Below, piece by piece: positions 1 through 11,377 of a stretch of DNA of 64,000 bases. A model generated the notes under the pieces. It was not told where the DNA came from, made no database searches, and worked only from the letters and a program-made list of their open reading frames with translations. The position numbers and the translations under genes were made by a program. This DNA is from Melampsora larici-populina 98AG31 (taxonomy: Eukaryota > Basidiomycota > Pucciniomycetes > Pucciniales > Melampsoraceae), in assembly GCF_000204055.1 (NCBI RefSeq), contig NW_006768767.1, forward strand, positions 2,058,077-2,122,076, read 5' to 3'. Each line of letters starts with the position of its first letter. The stretch's first letter is position 1.

Positions 1-2
1 AA

Positions 3-2147
3 GAATTAAAAGAAAAAGAATTAAAAGAAAGAGAATTAAAAGAAAAAGAATTAGAAGAAAAAGAACAACAATCAAAAGCACTGAAAGAAAAAGAAGTACA
101 AGCAAAAGATACCAAAGAAACAGAAATACAAAATAAAGAGAAAGAATCAAAACAAACAAAGGAAACTCATTTAAACACAGAAAAAGATAAGAATCTCAAA
201 ATTAAAATCAAGATCACAAAACAAATGAAATCTAACTTACAAAGCATGAAAGAAAGCGAAGACAAGTCAAAAGAAGAAGATAATCACAAAACAAATACAT
301 CAGCTCCAGCAACTGAGAACAACAAAAGTGACTACCCGACCGACAACAACAAAACCTCCTCTGATTCTGAAACTCCAATCCCTAAACATACACCAGTCCT
401 CATAAACAACTCCACCACCGTATCACAACGACCAATCAGAGATCGAAAACCACCTGTAAGATATGGCAATCTTACACTATATGCTGCAAAGAAAAGCGAC
501 GACTGTCCCACATATACCGAAGCCATGCGAGGAAAAGAACGAGACAACTGGCTCCAAGCGATGGAAAAGGAATTTAACTCTTTAACTTCGCACAATGTAG
601 GTGAATTAGTTGATGCACCACCAAAAGCTAACATCATAGGTGGTATGTGGCGCCTCAAAAGGAAGCGAGACAAACATGGCAACATCATCAAGTATAAAGC
701 CAGATGGGTTGCTTTAGGAAACCATCAGATCTGGGGTGTAGATTTTGACAAAACCTTTGCATCAGTTGTTCAATCAGATACCATGAACATGCTCTTTTCA
801 CTATGTGCTTCCGAGGACTGGGAAATGGAACAATTTGATATTGCCACCGCATTTCTAAACGGGAAAATGCATATGCCAGTATACACACGCCAGGTTCAAG
901 GTTTTTACAACCCTAAGGACCCAACAAAAGTATGGTTACTCAAGCAATCAATATACGGAACTCGTCAAGCTCACCGAGAATTCAACACAGATCTCAAAGT
1001 CAAATTACGAAGCATTGGATTTTCACCGTCAAAAGACGACAATTCTCTTTTCACCCTTCGACGAGAAAAGGAAATTGTTCACATCCCAATGCACGTCGAT
1101 GACGGTCTCGTTTTCTCTAATTCAAAAACCCTTCTGAAGGAAGTAAAAGAGAAGCTACATCAATTGTACAACCTCGTATGGACAAATGAACCATCTCTAC
1201 ATTTAGGAATAAAAATCACCAGAGACAGCAAGAACAGGACTATCCATCTATCACAAGAACATTATCTTAAGAATGTACTTGACCGTTTTGATATGACCCA
1301 TTGCAACACTGCACCCACACCTCTCCCAACCTCCGTTGAACTAAACCCAGGGACGGATGAAGAAATCGCCGACGCAGCTCATCTTCCCTACCAACAAGCC
1401 ATTGGCTGCCTAAACTGGGCCGCCGTGCACACACGACCTGATATTCAATATGCAGTGTCCACTCTTGCAAGATACTCGTCAAAATACACCATCCGTCATT
1501 GGAAAGCTCTCAAACATCTTCTACGATACGTACAAGGAACTCTTGACCGAGGCATAATTTTCAAAAATCACAACGTCCCTTCCACTGAACTACGAGCATA
1601 TGCCGATGCCGACTACGCTGCATGCACTGAGACACGAAGATCCACAACGGGATATGTCTTCACTCTAGGAGGATCACTCGTATCATGGAAAAGCAGGCGA
1701 CAGCCAACAGTAGCTCTGTCCACCACCGAAGCCGAATACATGGCCCTTGGTGACTGCGCAAAACACTGTCTGTGGTTCAGACGAATGATATCACATCTTA
1801 CACAAACACCCATACCTACATCCCCCATCTCTCTACCCCCACTCAGCATCTTTAACAACAACAATGGAGCCGTATTCCTGTCACAAGAATCTGCAACAAA
1901 TGCACGGTCAAAACATATCGACATAAGGCATCATTTCATACGAGATCTCATAAACTCACATCAAATCTCCACACATATGATCGATACCAAAATCATGCCG
2001 GCCGACTTTCTTACAAAAAATGCGCCTGAGGAAATGCTAAACAGATGTCGTCTCCTGATTGGAAACATAAGCTCAAACAAGAATCATGAGACTACTACAC
2101 ACCTACTTCCGAAACCCACGAAAGTATCAAGCAAGGGGGGATGCTGA
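3..2147 (+). CDS. Ty1/copia pol, 3' part (reverse transcriptase-RNase H), open at left edge
   Basis: This is the C-terminal part of a copia polyprotein. The frame is open to the first bases of the window, so the Met at 225 is not the true start. Residues from about base 3 to 150 are a lysine/glutamate low-complexity stretch (repeated KEKEL). Copia landmarks follow in order: the KARWVALG segment, the RT core with FDIATAFLNG, a catalytic HVDDGL (usual YVDD), LGIKI, and the RNase H part with ADADYAACTETRRSTTGY, STTEAEYMAL and KHIDIRHHFIRDL. The usual LYGLKQAPR motif reads IYGTRQAHR. It ends 3 nt after a purine tract. No internal stop is visible, so the copy may be fairly young; gag, protease and integrase lie outside the window. 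Confidence 0.93.
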   Translation, partial: ELKEKELKERELKEKELEEKEQQSKALKEKEVQAKDTKETEIQNKEKESKQTKETHLNTEKDKNLKIKIKITKQMKSNLQSMKESEDKSKEEDNHKTNTSAPATENNKSDYPTDNNKTSSDSETPIPKHTPVLINNSTTVSQRPIRDRKPPVRYGNLTLYAAKKSDDCPTYTEAMRGKERDNWLQAMEKEFNSLTSHNVGELVDAPPKANIIGGMWRLKRKRDKHGNIIKYKARWVALGNHQIWGVDFDKTFASVVQSDTMNMLFSLCASEDWEMEQFDIATAFLNGKMHMPVYTRQVQGFYNPKDPTKVWLLKQSIYGTRQAHREFNTDLKVKLRSIGFSPSKDDNSLFTLRREKEIVHIPMHVDDGLVFSNSKTLLKEVKEKLHQLYNLVWTNEPSLHLGIKITRDSKNRTIHLSQEHYLKNVLDRFDMTHCNTAPTPLPTSVELNPGTDEEIADAAHLPYQQAIGCLNWAAVHTRPDIQYAVSTLARYSSKYTIRHWKALKHLLRYVQGTLDRGIIFKNHNVPSTELRAYADADYAACTETRRSTTGYVFTLGGSLVSWKSRRQPTVALSTTEAEYMALGDCAKHCLWFRRMISHLTQTPIPTSPISLPPLSIFNNNNGAVFLSQESATNARSKHIDIRHHFIRDLINSHQISTHMIDTKIMPADFLTKNAPEEMLNRCRLLIGNISSNKNHETTTHLLPKPTKVSSKGGC
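2132..2141 (+). promoter_or_regulatory. Polypurine tract of the first copia element
   Basis: A run of G after CAA (AAGGGGGGA) sits across the pol C-terminus just before a TG dinucleotide at 2142. This is the expected place for plus-strand priming before the 3' LTR. Confidence 0.6.
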
Positions 2148-2460
2148 TACATTGATTGTATCATGAACAGTTTACTCAACACTTAGTGGTCATCAGTAAT
2201 CAGACCAACGTGCTCAGCATTTCTCTTACAAATCTTCATGTCTGAGTTTATCCTTTTTCACATTTCTTTCCTACGAATACCAATTGTATTTCATACTCAT
2301 TCAATGTTCAGACTCATTTCATTTGTATATAATCTAAATGATTGTCGTGTCTATTTTTGTCTCTTCCTCTCAACTTCTACTGTGACAATTCATACGATTT
2401 GCTATTCACGTTTGCCCCTCCAAGAACACCAGTTCTTGAAGATTTCTCATTTATCTCTTT
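2142..2460 (+). repeat. Probable 3' LTR of the first copia element (3' end approximate)
   Basis: The segment begins with TG directly after the purine tract and contains a TATA-like TGTATATAA near 2324. The matching 5' LTR is outside the window, so the right boundary cannot be set; it is given only as a rough limit. The following bases to 2766 show no gene. Confidence 0.4.
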
Positions 2461-2766
2461 CAAGTCTTACCCCCGACACTAGCATTCGAAATTCCACGAA
2501 GCTACACATAGCACGATTCATTAGAGCCGCAGTTCTCAAAGTCGAAGTGAAGTTTCTTCCAGGTCTGAGACAACTTCAGAGCATCCCACGCATTGAGAAC
2601 ATAAAGACTGATGCGATGTTCGCCGTATTTTAATTTTCTCCCCTTTATATCTAGCATAAGCCATCACTTACAACTTTTTTGAGATTTTAAAATTCTACGA
2701 AACATGTTCAGATCGATCTCATTTCAATCGTGTGCGCTATATGCTATATTATCCTTTTCTCTCATA

Positions 2767-3389
2767 CACTGTAAACATCATTCAACTTCCCCAATTTGGC
2801 AGAGGAAAATGATTAATAGTACAGTTTTTCATAAAAGAATCTAATACTGCACACCTGGGCCATTTCACCCACACTACATATGTGCAGCAAGCTAAGTCAA
2901 TAGTTGTCTATCATGTACATACAGGTCTGCTCAGTTTTTTGCCCATCAGAATAAATAAATCACATGTTATACCACATGTAACTTTTTCGACTTTGAAATT
3001 TTTTTCCCAAAAATTCACTACATATAATTCTGTAGCTTCTCAGGCAATATTGTTGAAGCTATGTCTTAGTAACAGAAAGTGTGTTACATGCAGTTGAGTT
3101 GATGAGATCACACCAAAACATTGAGTCAGTGTATGTAGTCAATCTTTTGGAAGCTTTTTTCAATCTGAAAGAAGTTACAGCATGTATTACATATGAATAA
3201 CTTGTCCTGATGAGCAGATAACTGAGCAGAACTGTATGTACATGATAACCACATATTCACTGAGCCTGCTACACATATGTAGTGTGGGTGTTATGGCTCA
3301 GGTGTGGAGTGATAGACCATTTTATGACAAATCATACTCCCAATCATTTTTCCCTGCCCACTTGGGGAACCCGAATAATGTCTGCAGTG
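2767..3389. mobile_element. CACTG-ended MITE, copy 1 (623 bp, CACTA-like)
   Basis: The ends are about 48-bp imperfect inverted repeats: the left starts CACTGTAAACATCATT and the right reads, in reverse complement, CACTGCAGACATTATT. They are flanked by a 3-bp direct repeat ATA (2764-2766 and 3390-3392). A second copy of nearly the same length lies at 45368-45993 with the same ends and a different 3-bp duplication. No coding capacity is seen. CACTG termini with 3-bp target duplication fit the CACTA/CMC superfamily, so this is read as a non-autonomous member. Confidence 0.82.
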
Positions 3390-3485
3390 ATAGGAACTCT
3401 AGATAAAAGCAAAGCACGTGTTCTTGGTATGCAAACTACTGAAGGAACATCACTTCTCAAAGTTGCAGAATCCAATAGATCTAAT

Positions 3486-3755
3486 TGAGATCGTGATGTG
3501 ATCTTAATGGCTTATTTACATTTAGCTGTGATTCTTTTCTTTTATGACATCATTACATTGATCATAGGTTAGATAGACATGACGTCACATCCTGTTTACT
3601 TCGATATAAAAGATGATTTGTGCTTCTTTTCATTCGCCCTTTCTCTTTATCGAACTTAAACATTTTGTTGCGTACAATCTTCTTTCATCAGATTGTTCTC
3701 TCCCTATTTTGATCAGTGTGCAGCTTTCATTAAAGCTCATTACCTGATTCTCACA
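3486..3755 (+). repeat. Isolated copia LTR (270 bp)
   Basis: It starts TGAGATCG and ends TCTCACA. It matches, base for base apart from a few substitutions, the 270-bp 3' LTR at 27716-27985 and has the same length. A TATA-like GATATAAAAG lies inside. No pol precedes it, so it is a solo or residual LTR of the family found complete at 23-28 kb. Confidence 0.88.
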
Positions 3756-3798
3756 GGTGTAAGTCTTATCTTAGTAGTTTTAGTTGATGTTGGTAATC

Positions 3799-3902
3799 AA
3801 ACTTAAACATTTTGTCGCGTACAATCTTCTTTCATCAGATTGTTCTCTCCCTATTTCGATCAGTGTGCAGCTTTCATTAAAGCTCATTACCTGATTCTCA
3901 CA
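3799..3902 (+). repeat. Second, partial LTR copy (last 104 bp)
   Basis: The last ~104 bp of the LTR are repeated 43 bp downstream of the solo LTR, starting at AACTTAAACATTTT and ending TCTCACA. The same 3' segment is also reiterated at the ends of the full element at 23129 and 27989. Confidence 0.85.
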
Positions 3903-4105
3903 GGTACTAGAGAATAGGCGGGCCCGCCCGCCGCTGCAACCGGATTCCTATGATCCCTCTCATCCGGTCAATGGTTCTCAACACGAACAGTGGCAAAGCA
4001 ATTACAGACTGCGCATTAAATCTCATTCGACATATGCAAAATTCCTTATAAGACACATGCCAAATAATGTTACAACTTGAGCCGCGAGTTTTACCAATAC
4101 TCCTT

Positions 4106-4407
4106 TTAATCTACTGTTGGAAGCTCCTCCACAGTAACCTGTGGTATGCCTTCTGCCTCTACGCGAAATACATACTTAAACCGCTTGTTCGGGTGCGAAA
4201 TCCAAATTGTACCCCTTTCCACAAATGGTCTTGATCTACCTTCAGATTCTATGATGTACCGGTCAGTAAAGGAGTGTTTCGAGTAGTCTGGTTTAGGGAC
4301 AACTTACGTTCTAGGACTCGCTCCAACAATCTTCCTATGAAGTGGTGCGATACCGCCTGTGGAACTGGAACTACATCCTCCCACTGAAGCTCCTTATAAT
4401 ACGGCAT
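4106..4407 (-). pseudogene. Unrecognised gene fragment with a 20-nt intron-like gap
   Basis: Two open segments on the minus strand (4407-4308 and 4287-4106) are in different frames but join into one 93-aa frame if the 20 nt between them are removed. Those 20 nt have a perfect donor, a branch-like CCTAAAC and a CAG acceptor. The joined product starts MPYYKELQWEDV and ends VEELPTVD. Further open pieces lie upstream to 4893 but could not be joined with confidence. I do not recognise the family. It could be a decayed gene with a shrunken intron or a transposon-captured fragment. Confidence 0.35.
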
Positions 4408-4987
4408 AGTTAGTCGAGCTAATAAATTCTATTCAAGTCGCAAAGTGGCACCCCATCAGTAAACTCCTGCCGATAGGGAAGTGATTCGACTTACTTTTGG
4501 ATATTGTAATGTTCTTAATTGGATCTTTCACTGAGTTATTCTGACTTTAGGTGGCGCGAACCGAATATCTATTCTGGCCTGTCCCTTTAATACCCTTTAT
4601 CCCCTCGTAATGATCGGCTCACTCCATTTGTTTTGAGGTAAAGGTGCCAAACTCGAACGCGCCATTAGAGCTTTCTGCGCAATTGGCAATTACTAATAGC
4701 ACACTCAAATTTCCTGATCGTCGTAGGCTTGAGGGACTTGATATCTGAAGATGCTTTCCAAACACGTCGTACGCCGCCGCCTGATCGTCCAGCCGGTTCT
4801 GGCAATTGAACCGCAGACCAACGCACGAACTTCATTGTTACGAAGCTTGTTCTCAAATTCCTGTGAGGTTCCACCATGGGACACCTGTGACAATGGTCTC
4901 CGTGAGACTCAACCAGTCTAGGCTATAAAACCTTTTGTCACTGAAATAATACCTACTGACCACCCGAAAGCTACAGCTTTTCAAAAC

Positions 4988-5686
4988 GTGATCGATTCAA
5001 AGATGCAATCCTCCACTGATGGCATCTTCCAACAAAAGAAGATGCTTTTGATCAATATTGGAAAGCTATTGAATGTGCTTTTTTTTGTAACAATGCATTT
5101 GGACCCGCGACTTCATAAGATTCCACCGGCTTGTGCGTCTGTAGATCTTCCTCACCCTTTTCATCCACTTTTTACAAATCATCTCAACATGATCCTATTT
5201 GACAAACTCCATCGACTCGGAATCGATGTTGACTTTGTTGAGTTCCTTATTATCTTAAACCAACACTTCGCCCAACGTAAGTTTTCGTCCATCCTCGAGC
5301 CGTATTGTCCTAACCCCTCGTTCTTTACTCAGACCAACCTCCCCAAACCTGGATATTTTTCCCGAATTCAGTCGCCATCAAAATGCACCTTTGCAAGAAA
5401 TACGCATTCAGGATCAAGCATTCTGGAACGGCTCAAGCTGTCTGTTCCATATATCGGTTGGAGCCTGCCTCTGCAAACGTCGACACGCAAAGTAAGTTAT
5501 TTCCAATCTGCTCACACTGTCGTCTGAGGTTTAACCTTCATTTGTCCAGAATGCTTTGTTGAGGTTGCCTCTGAGTACCAGAAACGTGGAGTCCCACATG
5601 TTCATGCATCCCCCCGACGTGTAAATGGACACACAACCGTTTCTTACAATGACGTCGACCAAGTTGCATCATGTGTTCTTTTCTAG
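4988..5686 (+). CDS. Hypothetical spliced gene (3 exons, 194 aa or longer)
   Basis: Exons 4988-5276, 5333-5491 and 5550-5686 join in one frame. Both introns (56 and 58 nt) begin GTAAGT, have a TAAC-type branch site, and end CAG. The 5' end may lie further left, because the frame is open upstream of the Met used. The segment LFDKLHRLGIDVDFVEFL loosely resembles the C-terminal helix of MAM33/p32 proteins. The last exon carries YQKRGVPHVHA, which looks like a histidine-hydrophobic-histidine motif. Neither resemblance is strong enough for a call. It lies between a Helitron and gene debris, so capture by a transposon is possible. Confidence 0.45.
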
Positions 5687-6293
5687 TCGCTTTATTAATC
5701 TTGTACAACACCTATACTTGTAGTGTCTGAGATATTTTAACATCCAACAGCTTTTTGTCCCGGCGTCCTTGCCACTATTTCCTCAACTCGTAAAGCCAAC
5801 TGTCATGTAACACATAGACTAAATAAATTCCGTGTTTTAGTAAAGTACAGATGCCTGAGCCCTTCATTATTCACTGGACAATTCACACTTATTGTCTGCT
5901 ATTGCTCCCAATCTATCCCTTAATCACATGTCCTGACTAACGCACTCAGGCTACGTGAGCCACAGTTCAGATGTTGAGTAAAGCCCAGTCACAGTTACTT
6001 TAAACCAAATAAACTCTCCTCAATACCCTCATCGAAGACAATGTTCAACTTTGAACGCTGCCTTGGTCTTAATTATTTACGAATTGTGGACAATCAATGT
6101 ACAAATACATAATACAATAAGGGCAGGCAACATTTAGGCAACAACGAAAAGTATCTTCAGGGACTGACAATGAGCATTGCTGCGGGTAACGACACTTGGA
6201 GATCAAAATCTTTCTGTGGTACAAAGTGGAACAGGCTAGCAAATGAAACTCGAAAACAAAGAGAGAAAGTAACACGCTTCAATAGGGGCTCAC
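5687..6293. other. No gene seen; presumed Helitron 3' flank
   Basis: AT-rich sequence between the spliced gene above and the Helitron helicase stop. A short hairpin GGCT-N5-AGCC lies near 5950. A convincing Helitron terminus (CTRR after a hairpin, read on the minus strand) could not be fixed. Confidence 0.3.
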
Positions 6294-9200
6294 TTAACCT
6301 AATAAAAGTTCGCGACACACAACATTCGCCGTGCTTCGGGCCACAACCTGCGTCGCCAGACATATCTTCAAATTGTGTAAAGACGTGCACCTGGATAATG
6401 CTACATATAGCTGTCCATGGGCAAAAGTTGGCCCAGGTAGGAAGATTCCGACCTTTTCTAGGCTTTGTCCTTGAGCTTTGTTGATGGTCATGCAGAACGC
6501 AGATACTACGGGAAATTGCTTCCTGGAAAAAGGAATAGGTTGATCCAAGTCTCCGTGATGAATGAGCCTCATCTTAGGTAGTGCAATAACTTCACCTCGC
6601 TTCGGACCCGTGATGACCACACAACGCAGGAGGTAATCTGAGATATCAATAATAACCAGCCTAGTCCCATTGCACAGTCCTGACCCTATGCTTAGGTTCC
6701 TCAAGACCATTATCGGTTGTCCGACTTTCAAAAACAATCGGTGCTGCGGAAAACCTGCGAAATCGATTTTATTCAAAATCTCCGGCGTCATCGGATCAGC
6801 AAAGTCAGGGTCGGGATCATCTATTGAAACTGCGCAGGACATCACACCCGGACTTCCTTCTAAAATGGCGTTATTCACAGCTGCAACAGTTTTGTTGAAA
6901 GGAGTTATCAAACCTCTCTCGGAAAAGTAAGTCGCAGTTTCAGGCAATTCAGGCTTTGCCATTGACCCAACCAAGTCGTCGTATAACCACGAAATCAATT
7001 TGACGGGATTTTCAGTGAACGGTGGGACTGTTTGGACGTGAACATGTTGCAACGCAATCATCTGTCTGTCTTGAGCTTGAAGCTTACCGTCCCCGAGATC
7101 CAATAGCCATCGGGCGTACTGTCGTGCCTCCAAATTGTCGCTGTCCCCGTCTATCTTCAGGCGCAGGTTAATCTTCAGCTTGAAATTTCGGATGCTAGCC
7201 CATAATGCAGAAGATTTTAAGCAGGCCCATTTTTGATCTGACAAAGTCCCGTGTGGTACAATGGGCAGCGTCTGTCGGAAATCACCCGAGAAGATGATAC
7301 TAACCCCGCCAAAAGGCTTTGAATTATTTTTTATGTGTTGCAAGCTGCGGTCAACGGCCTCGATGCAGTGTCTATGCTGCATAGAAATCTCGTCCCAAAT
7401 GATCACCGGTGCTGCAAGAATCCTCCGGCTTTTCTCATCTCTCCCGTTTAAGTCGCAAGTGCTACTATCATCAATTGTGATCGGAATGTTAAAAGCTGAG
7501 TGTGCCGTAGTACCTCCACTCAGTAGCAACGCCGATACTCCCGACGACGAAACTGCCACAGGTCTCAATTCTTCGGCTTTGAAGAAATGAAGAATGGTGT
7601 TTAACGTGTAAGTCTTTCCGGTCCCGCCAGGTCCGTCTAAGTAAGTAATCGTCTGAGTCTTTGTTCTGTAACCTGTTAGGATGTGGTCGACGAAGTTCCT
7701 TTGATCATCGTTGAGGTTACTTTGCTCCTCCTCGAATAGGGCACGGCTTCTTCTTATATCAATTCCAGAAATTTGAGTTGGAAGTAACGTTAACCCCGGG
7801 TGGTTCGTCATTTGTTCTTTGAGCAACCCGCTAAAACCCACATTCTCAGTTTCCTTTCCCATGTTGAGTAGGCTCTCGTTTAATTTCTTGAAACCGTATG
7901 CGTATTGTAAATTTTTGTCGATCGGCCCCATGTGGCCTAAACTTTGCAACGTGCCTTCCACGTCGTCAGTTAAAAACTCGGCAAATTGCGACCATAGACT
8001 GTCTGGCGAAGCGACAGGTCCATAAGTTAGCATTAAGCTGAATAGTTCTCGCATTTGGTGAGCCGAAGCCCATAGAGAAGCCTCTGCCAAAGCTGCTTTG
8101 TGATGCTTGTCAGATTCTAATAAACCTAACTTTTCGGCTGTTTCACGAAAGGTGCTGTACGTGACTCCGTCGACCGTCCTCAAATGAAGAAAAGACTGTG
8201 GCCCTTTCACATTGAATAAGAGAAGCCGCAAGAAATACTTTTCGCCGTCCGCGACTTTCGCATAGTGCACTCGACCGATTGTACGCAGTTTTTTACTTCG
8301 CGGTTTGAACAACTTGCTCTTCTTATCCCAGGTAAAGTGCTTTGTGACATCGACGTAGAGCAGGTCGCGGGCGTAGACGTTCTCATGCCCCTTCGTATTT
8401 TCTCTACATAGCCGGAAGAAAGATGTTAAAGTAGAATTTGGAGGCGGTCCAATGGTCACTTTCTGCCTCGCGTCACTTTCGTCCTCGTAGTAGACCAATT
8501 GCTCATTTTCTAAATGAATATTCAAGTTCATGACCGCAGGTCTCCTTTTATTCATGAAAAACTTAAATAACCTCCAAGCACCTAGGTTACAACGTTAGTA
8601 CACTATCCTTGTCATGTTTTCGGAACAATAATGGGTTACTTACATTCCGGGGCGCTGATATAACGGCAATCTTGGTACTCCTTTGTTTCGTCGTGTACCT
8701 CAGGTTCCACCCTCTTCGGTTCGTTCCGCTTCCGTTTCCGAGTCGCAGTAGTATTTGTCGCAGTGGATGTAGTTGAAGCTCCTCGAGGAGTAGATGGATT
8801 TTCGTCAGGTGACGTCTCCATGTAAACTCTAGCTTTATCGTATCCCTTAGTGACGTACTTATAAAGATACCTAATTGGCTTCGTTCCTACTGGTATCTCC
8901 ACGTTGATGTGACACTCCATTAACATCAACAGGTACTTATTGTAGGGCACGACATGTTGATTGGTATATGTAAATGAAGGCTTCGAAACTGTGCGGCCAT
9001 TGTCGGGCCTACAATAATTGGGGAAGGAGGCATCTGAGACCGATGTTTCTTCTGCGAAGGGTTTAGGAAATCGGGACCGGCACCTTCCATCAATCCAGCA
9101 AGGACCTCCTGGTCGGCAAGGACCATGTAGCATGAAGTTTTCTACTAAATTATGCAGATGTTCTTCAGAAACAGGATCGGGGAGCTGCGCCGTGACCAGA

Positions 9201-10983
9201 CTGTCAATTTCGTCTGCCGTTTTAGGCCGCGATGATTCGTCCATGATGAACAACAGATGTGCGTGCGGTAGGCCACATTTCTGGAATTCAACTACCCCTA
9301 GATAAGAAATACATTTCCCTAATCTCCCCATGTCGTAAATCTCGCCTAGGAGACGTATAAGTTTTAAGTAGAAGACCCGGGCCACGATATCTGGACGGTC
9401 TGATGCTGATTCTCCATATTTCAATGAATTCTGGATCTCGGGCCAGTTGGGATTGGCGGTCATGGTGATGAACAAACTTGGGCTTCCAAACTCCCTCACC
9501 AACGCCATTGCATCATGATACAGTTTATGCATATGGCGGGGACCTCCCCCAAAGGTCGAAGGTAAGATGATTCTTCTTCCCGTTGGACCTTGGTTTCCAT
9601 CGAAAGCTTCCCGCAAGCCTTGGTACAAATCAGCTTTGATAGTTTTTTGGTTGTTCTTATACCAACGCAATCGACTTCGCTCAACGCAGAGGTACAGATC
9701 TACAATTAGTTGTTGTGTTAGCCTTCGACCATGCAAGAACGGTGAAAATTGCTGATTCCTTTCGTATAGGAGATAAGCGCCCCACTCCAGATTGGTCACT
9801 TTAAAGTCATCGCGTTTTCCTAGGCAACACTTGTCAGTTCCGGAAGATTTCAACAGCGGTACTTTCGGGCTTACTTTTGTTGTTTTGTTTTGCGGTAGGT
9901 GATACGTAGTTGTCGTCCCATTGTTGCGACCCAAATGGTAACATTAGAGGATAGCGGAGAGGCAAGTAACCTGTACTCAAATCCGTAATGTGTTTCAACT
10001 TATTGTTCTTCCGATGGAGGATAATGTGGCGAGGTTTTTCGTCCAATGTTTCAGACGACTCAACGATTGCAGCTACGTCTTCGGGGCGAGGTTTATTATA
10101 GGTTTTCAATTCTCTCTTCCCTGGAGGTAAAGTTTTTAGCATGAGGCGGAGTGAAGGTTGTGACTCTAAGATACTGGCTGAAGATTTTAAAAACTCGGCA
10201 TAAGGATTGATGTCGTTTAAGATGGTCTGAAGTTCGAGCATTACGACTTTCGATAATTTCTTATTCTTGAAATGTCCCAACCTTACATCAACCTCTCCTT
10301 CGCCCCCATCGCCAACTACATATATCTGTGCATAAGAAGGAACCTTCTTCGCGGCCGGCAAAGCCGATCCGATTCGATGCGCTAGTTGACCTGAGACCCG
10401 GAATGTGTTGATACCCTTCTGGCCTGCGACAGATTGGTCTACTTTAACCCCTAAAGAGGTGAACGACAACGCGTTGTTATAATGGGTGATGTTCTGCTGA
10501 AATTCCTTTGCATCTACGATTATTGGTCAGCTCTTGCCACGACGGGAGCACCAAGAAAAACTTACCTTTGTCTGATCCTGTGTATAATTTCAAGAGACTG
10601 TCGGGCACAGTAGGTCCTTCAAATTCTCCCCAAGGCAAGGTCACCGAACCCTGCTGACAACAGTTCGAGTATGTTTCTTCTTGATGTTTCGATTTAATCT
10701 TTGTCCTCTCCTCTCCCCATCGTAACGCGCCGCAGTACTGACACTCGTGATCCTGCTTCCCCAGCCGATAAGGCAGGTCTTGGAATTTTGCTAAAATGGT
10801 CGCTTGATTGTTGTCGGTGCTGGTGTTACACACGACTCGCCTGGTCAACACCATCACTGGACCTTTGCAGACGGCGACTTTCGATCTGTACTGACTCGGG
10901 GGTGGTGGCCAGCTCAAGCCTAAACCTAAGAAAAGCGACAAACAATTCAAGTTTTGAATAGTCCTGCAGAACGGAGAAATCAA
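6294..10983 (-). CDS. Helitron Rep-helicase polyprotein (intron-bearing)
   Basis: Rolling-circle transposase. In transcript order the protein has three parts. First, an N-terminal zinc finger (CQYCGALRWGEERTK, SNCCQQGSVTLP). Second, a Helitron_like_N Rep domain with FITMTANPNW, the HUH motif QKCGLPHAHLL and a two-tyrosine YLYKYVTKGYDKA. Third, a PIF1-type SF1 helicase with GPGGTGKT, IIWDEISM, SGDFRQTLP, INKAQGQS and YVALSRC. Introns at 10514-10565 (52 nt) and 8582-8643 (62 nt) restore the frame exactly, giving SAPEC-AWRLFKFF at the second junction. The pieces meeting at 9934-9834 are in different frames; a 76-nt GT-AG intron there would join them, or it is a frameshift. The first exon lacks a clear ATG, so the 5' end is uncertain. 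Stop at 6294. Confidence 0.9.
8582..8643 (-). other. Intron between Rep and helicase halves of the Helitron gene
   Basis: 62-nt intron starting GTAAGT and ending CCTAG on the minus strand. Removing it turns two separate ORFs into the continuous Helitron consensus through SAPEC-AWRLFKFF. Without splicing the Rep ORF stops three codons into the intron. Confidence 0.85.
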
Positions 10984-11377
10984 CCTAAGACATCATAAAT
11001 GCAAATCAAACGTACACTTGATCACAATAAACAGCCCTGGAATCAGATCGAGTGACTATGTCACGAAGGTTGAACCTAATCTCAATTGAAGTGTAAGGAT
11101 GATGATGGGTTTCGCTTCTATAAGGAGGTGATTTGTCCCAACGTCGCTAGAAACGCCGGTCCAAAAAATGACTCTATGGCCAGACTTTCCGAGGATTGGC
11201 AGGATTTGAACGACAGGAATTGGAGGAGTTTTCTTTGGGTATTCTGATCTTTTTGGGGCAGACTTCGAAAATTCTTCTCAAGGATACAGTTGTAAAAGGT
11301 CGGTTGAAGCAGCTGGCCAGGATCAAGGTTAGGGAGAATTTGTAAATAATTATGTGTTGTTCGAAAAGATCAAGTGG
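10984..11377. other. No gene seen between Helitron and gypsy flank
   Basis: Contains no ORF of note and no recognised repeat. The Helitron 5' terminus should lie here or slightly to the left, but the short TC start cannot be identified without a second copy. Confidence 0.3.

Noticed and set aside
1..130. Short A-rich repeats resembling a tandem array
   Set aside because: They are in frame with the copia ORF and code KEKEL-type low-complexity protein; no spacers, so not CRISPR or satellite.
2238..2633. 131-aa plus-strand ORF after the first copia element
   Set aside because: Overlaps the probable 3' LTR and starts in its U3; no domain.
4988..5276. MAM33/p32 mitochondrial protein
   Set aside because: Only one helix-sized stretch is similar and the following exons do not fit that family.
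6294..8555. Host PIF1 helicase gene
   Set aside because: It continues from a Helitron Rep domain through a clear intron, so it is the helicase half of the transposase.
11200..11260. tRNA-like T-arm (GGATTTGAACGACAGG)
   Set aside because: The flanking bases do not pair as a stem and no anticodon arm follows.
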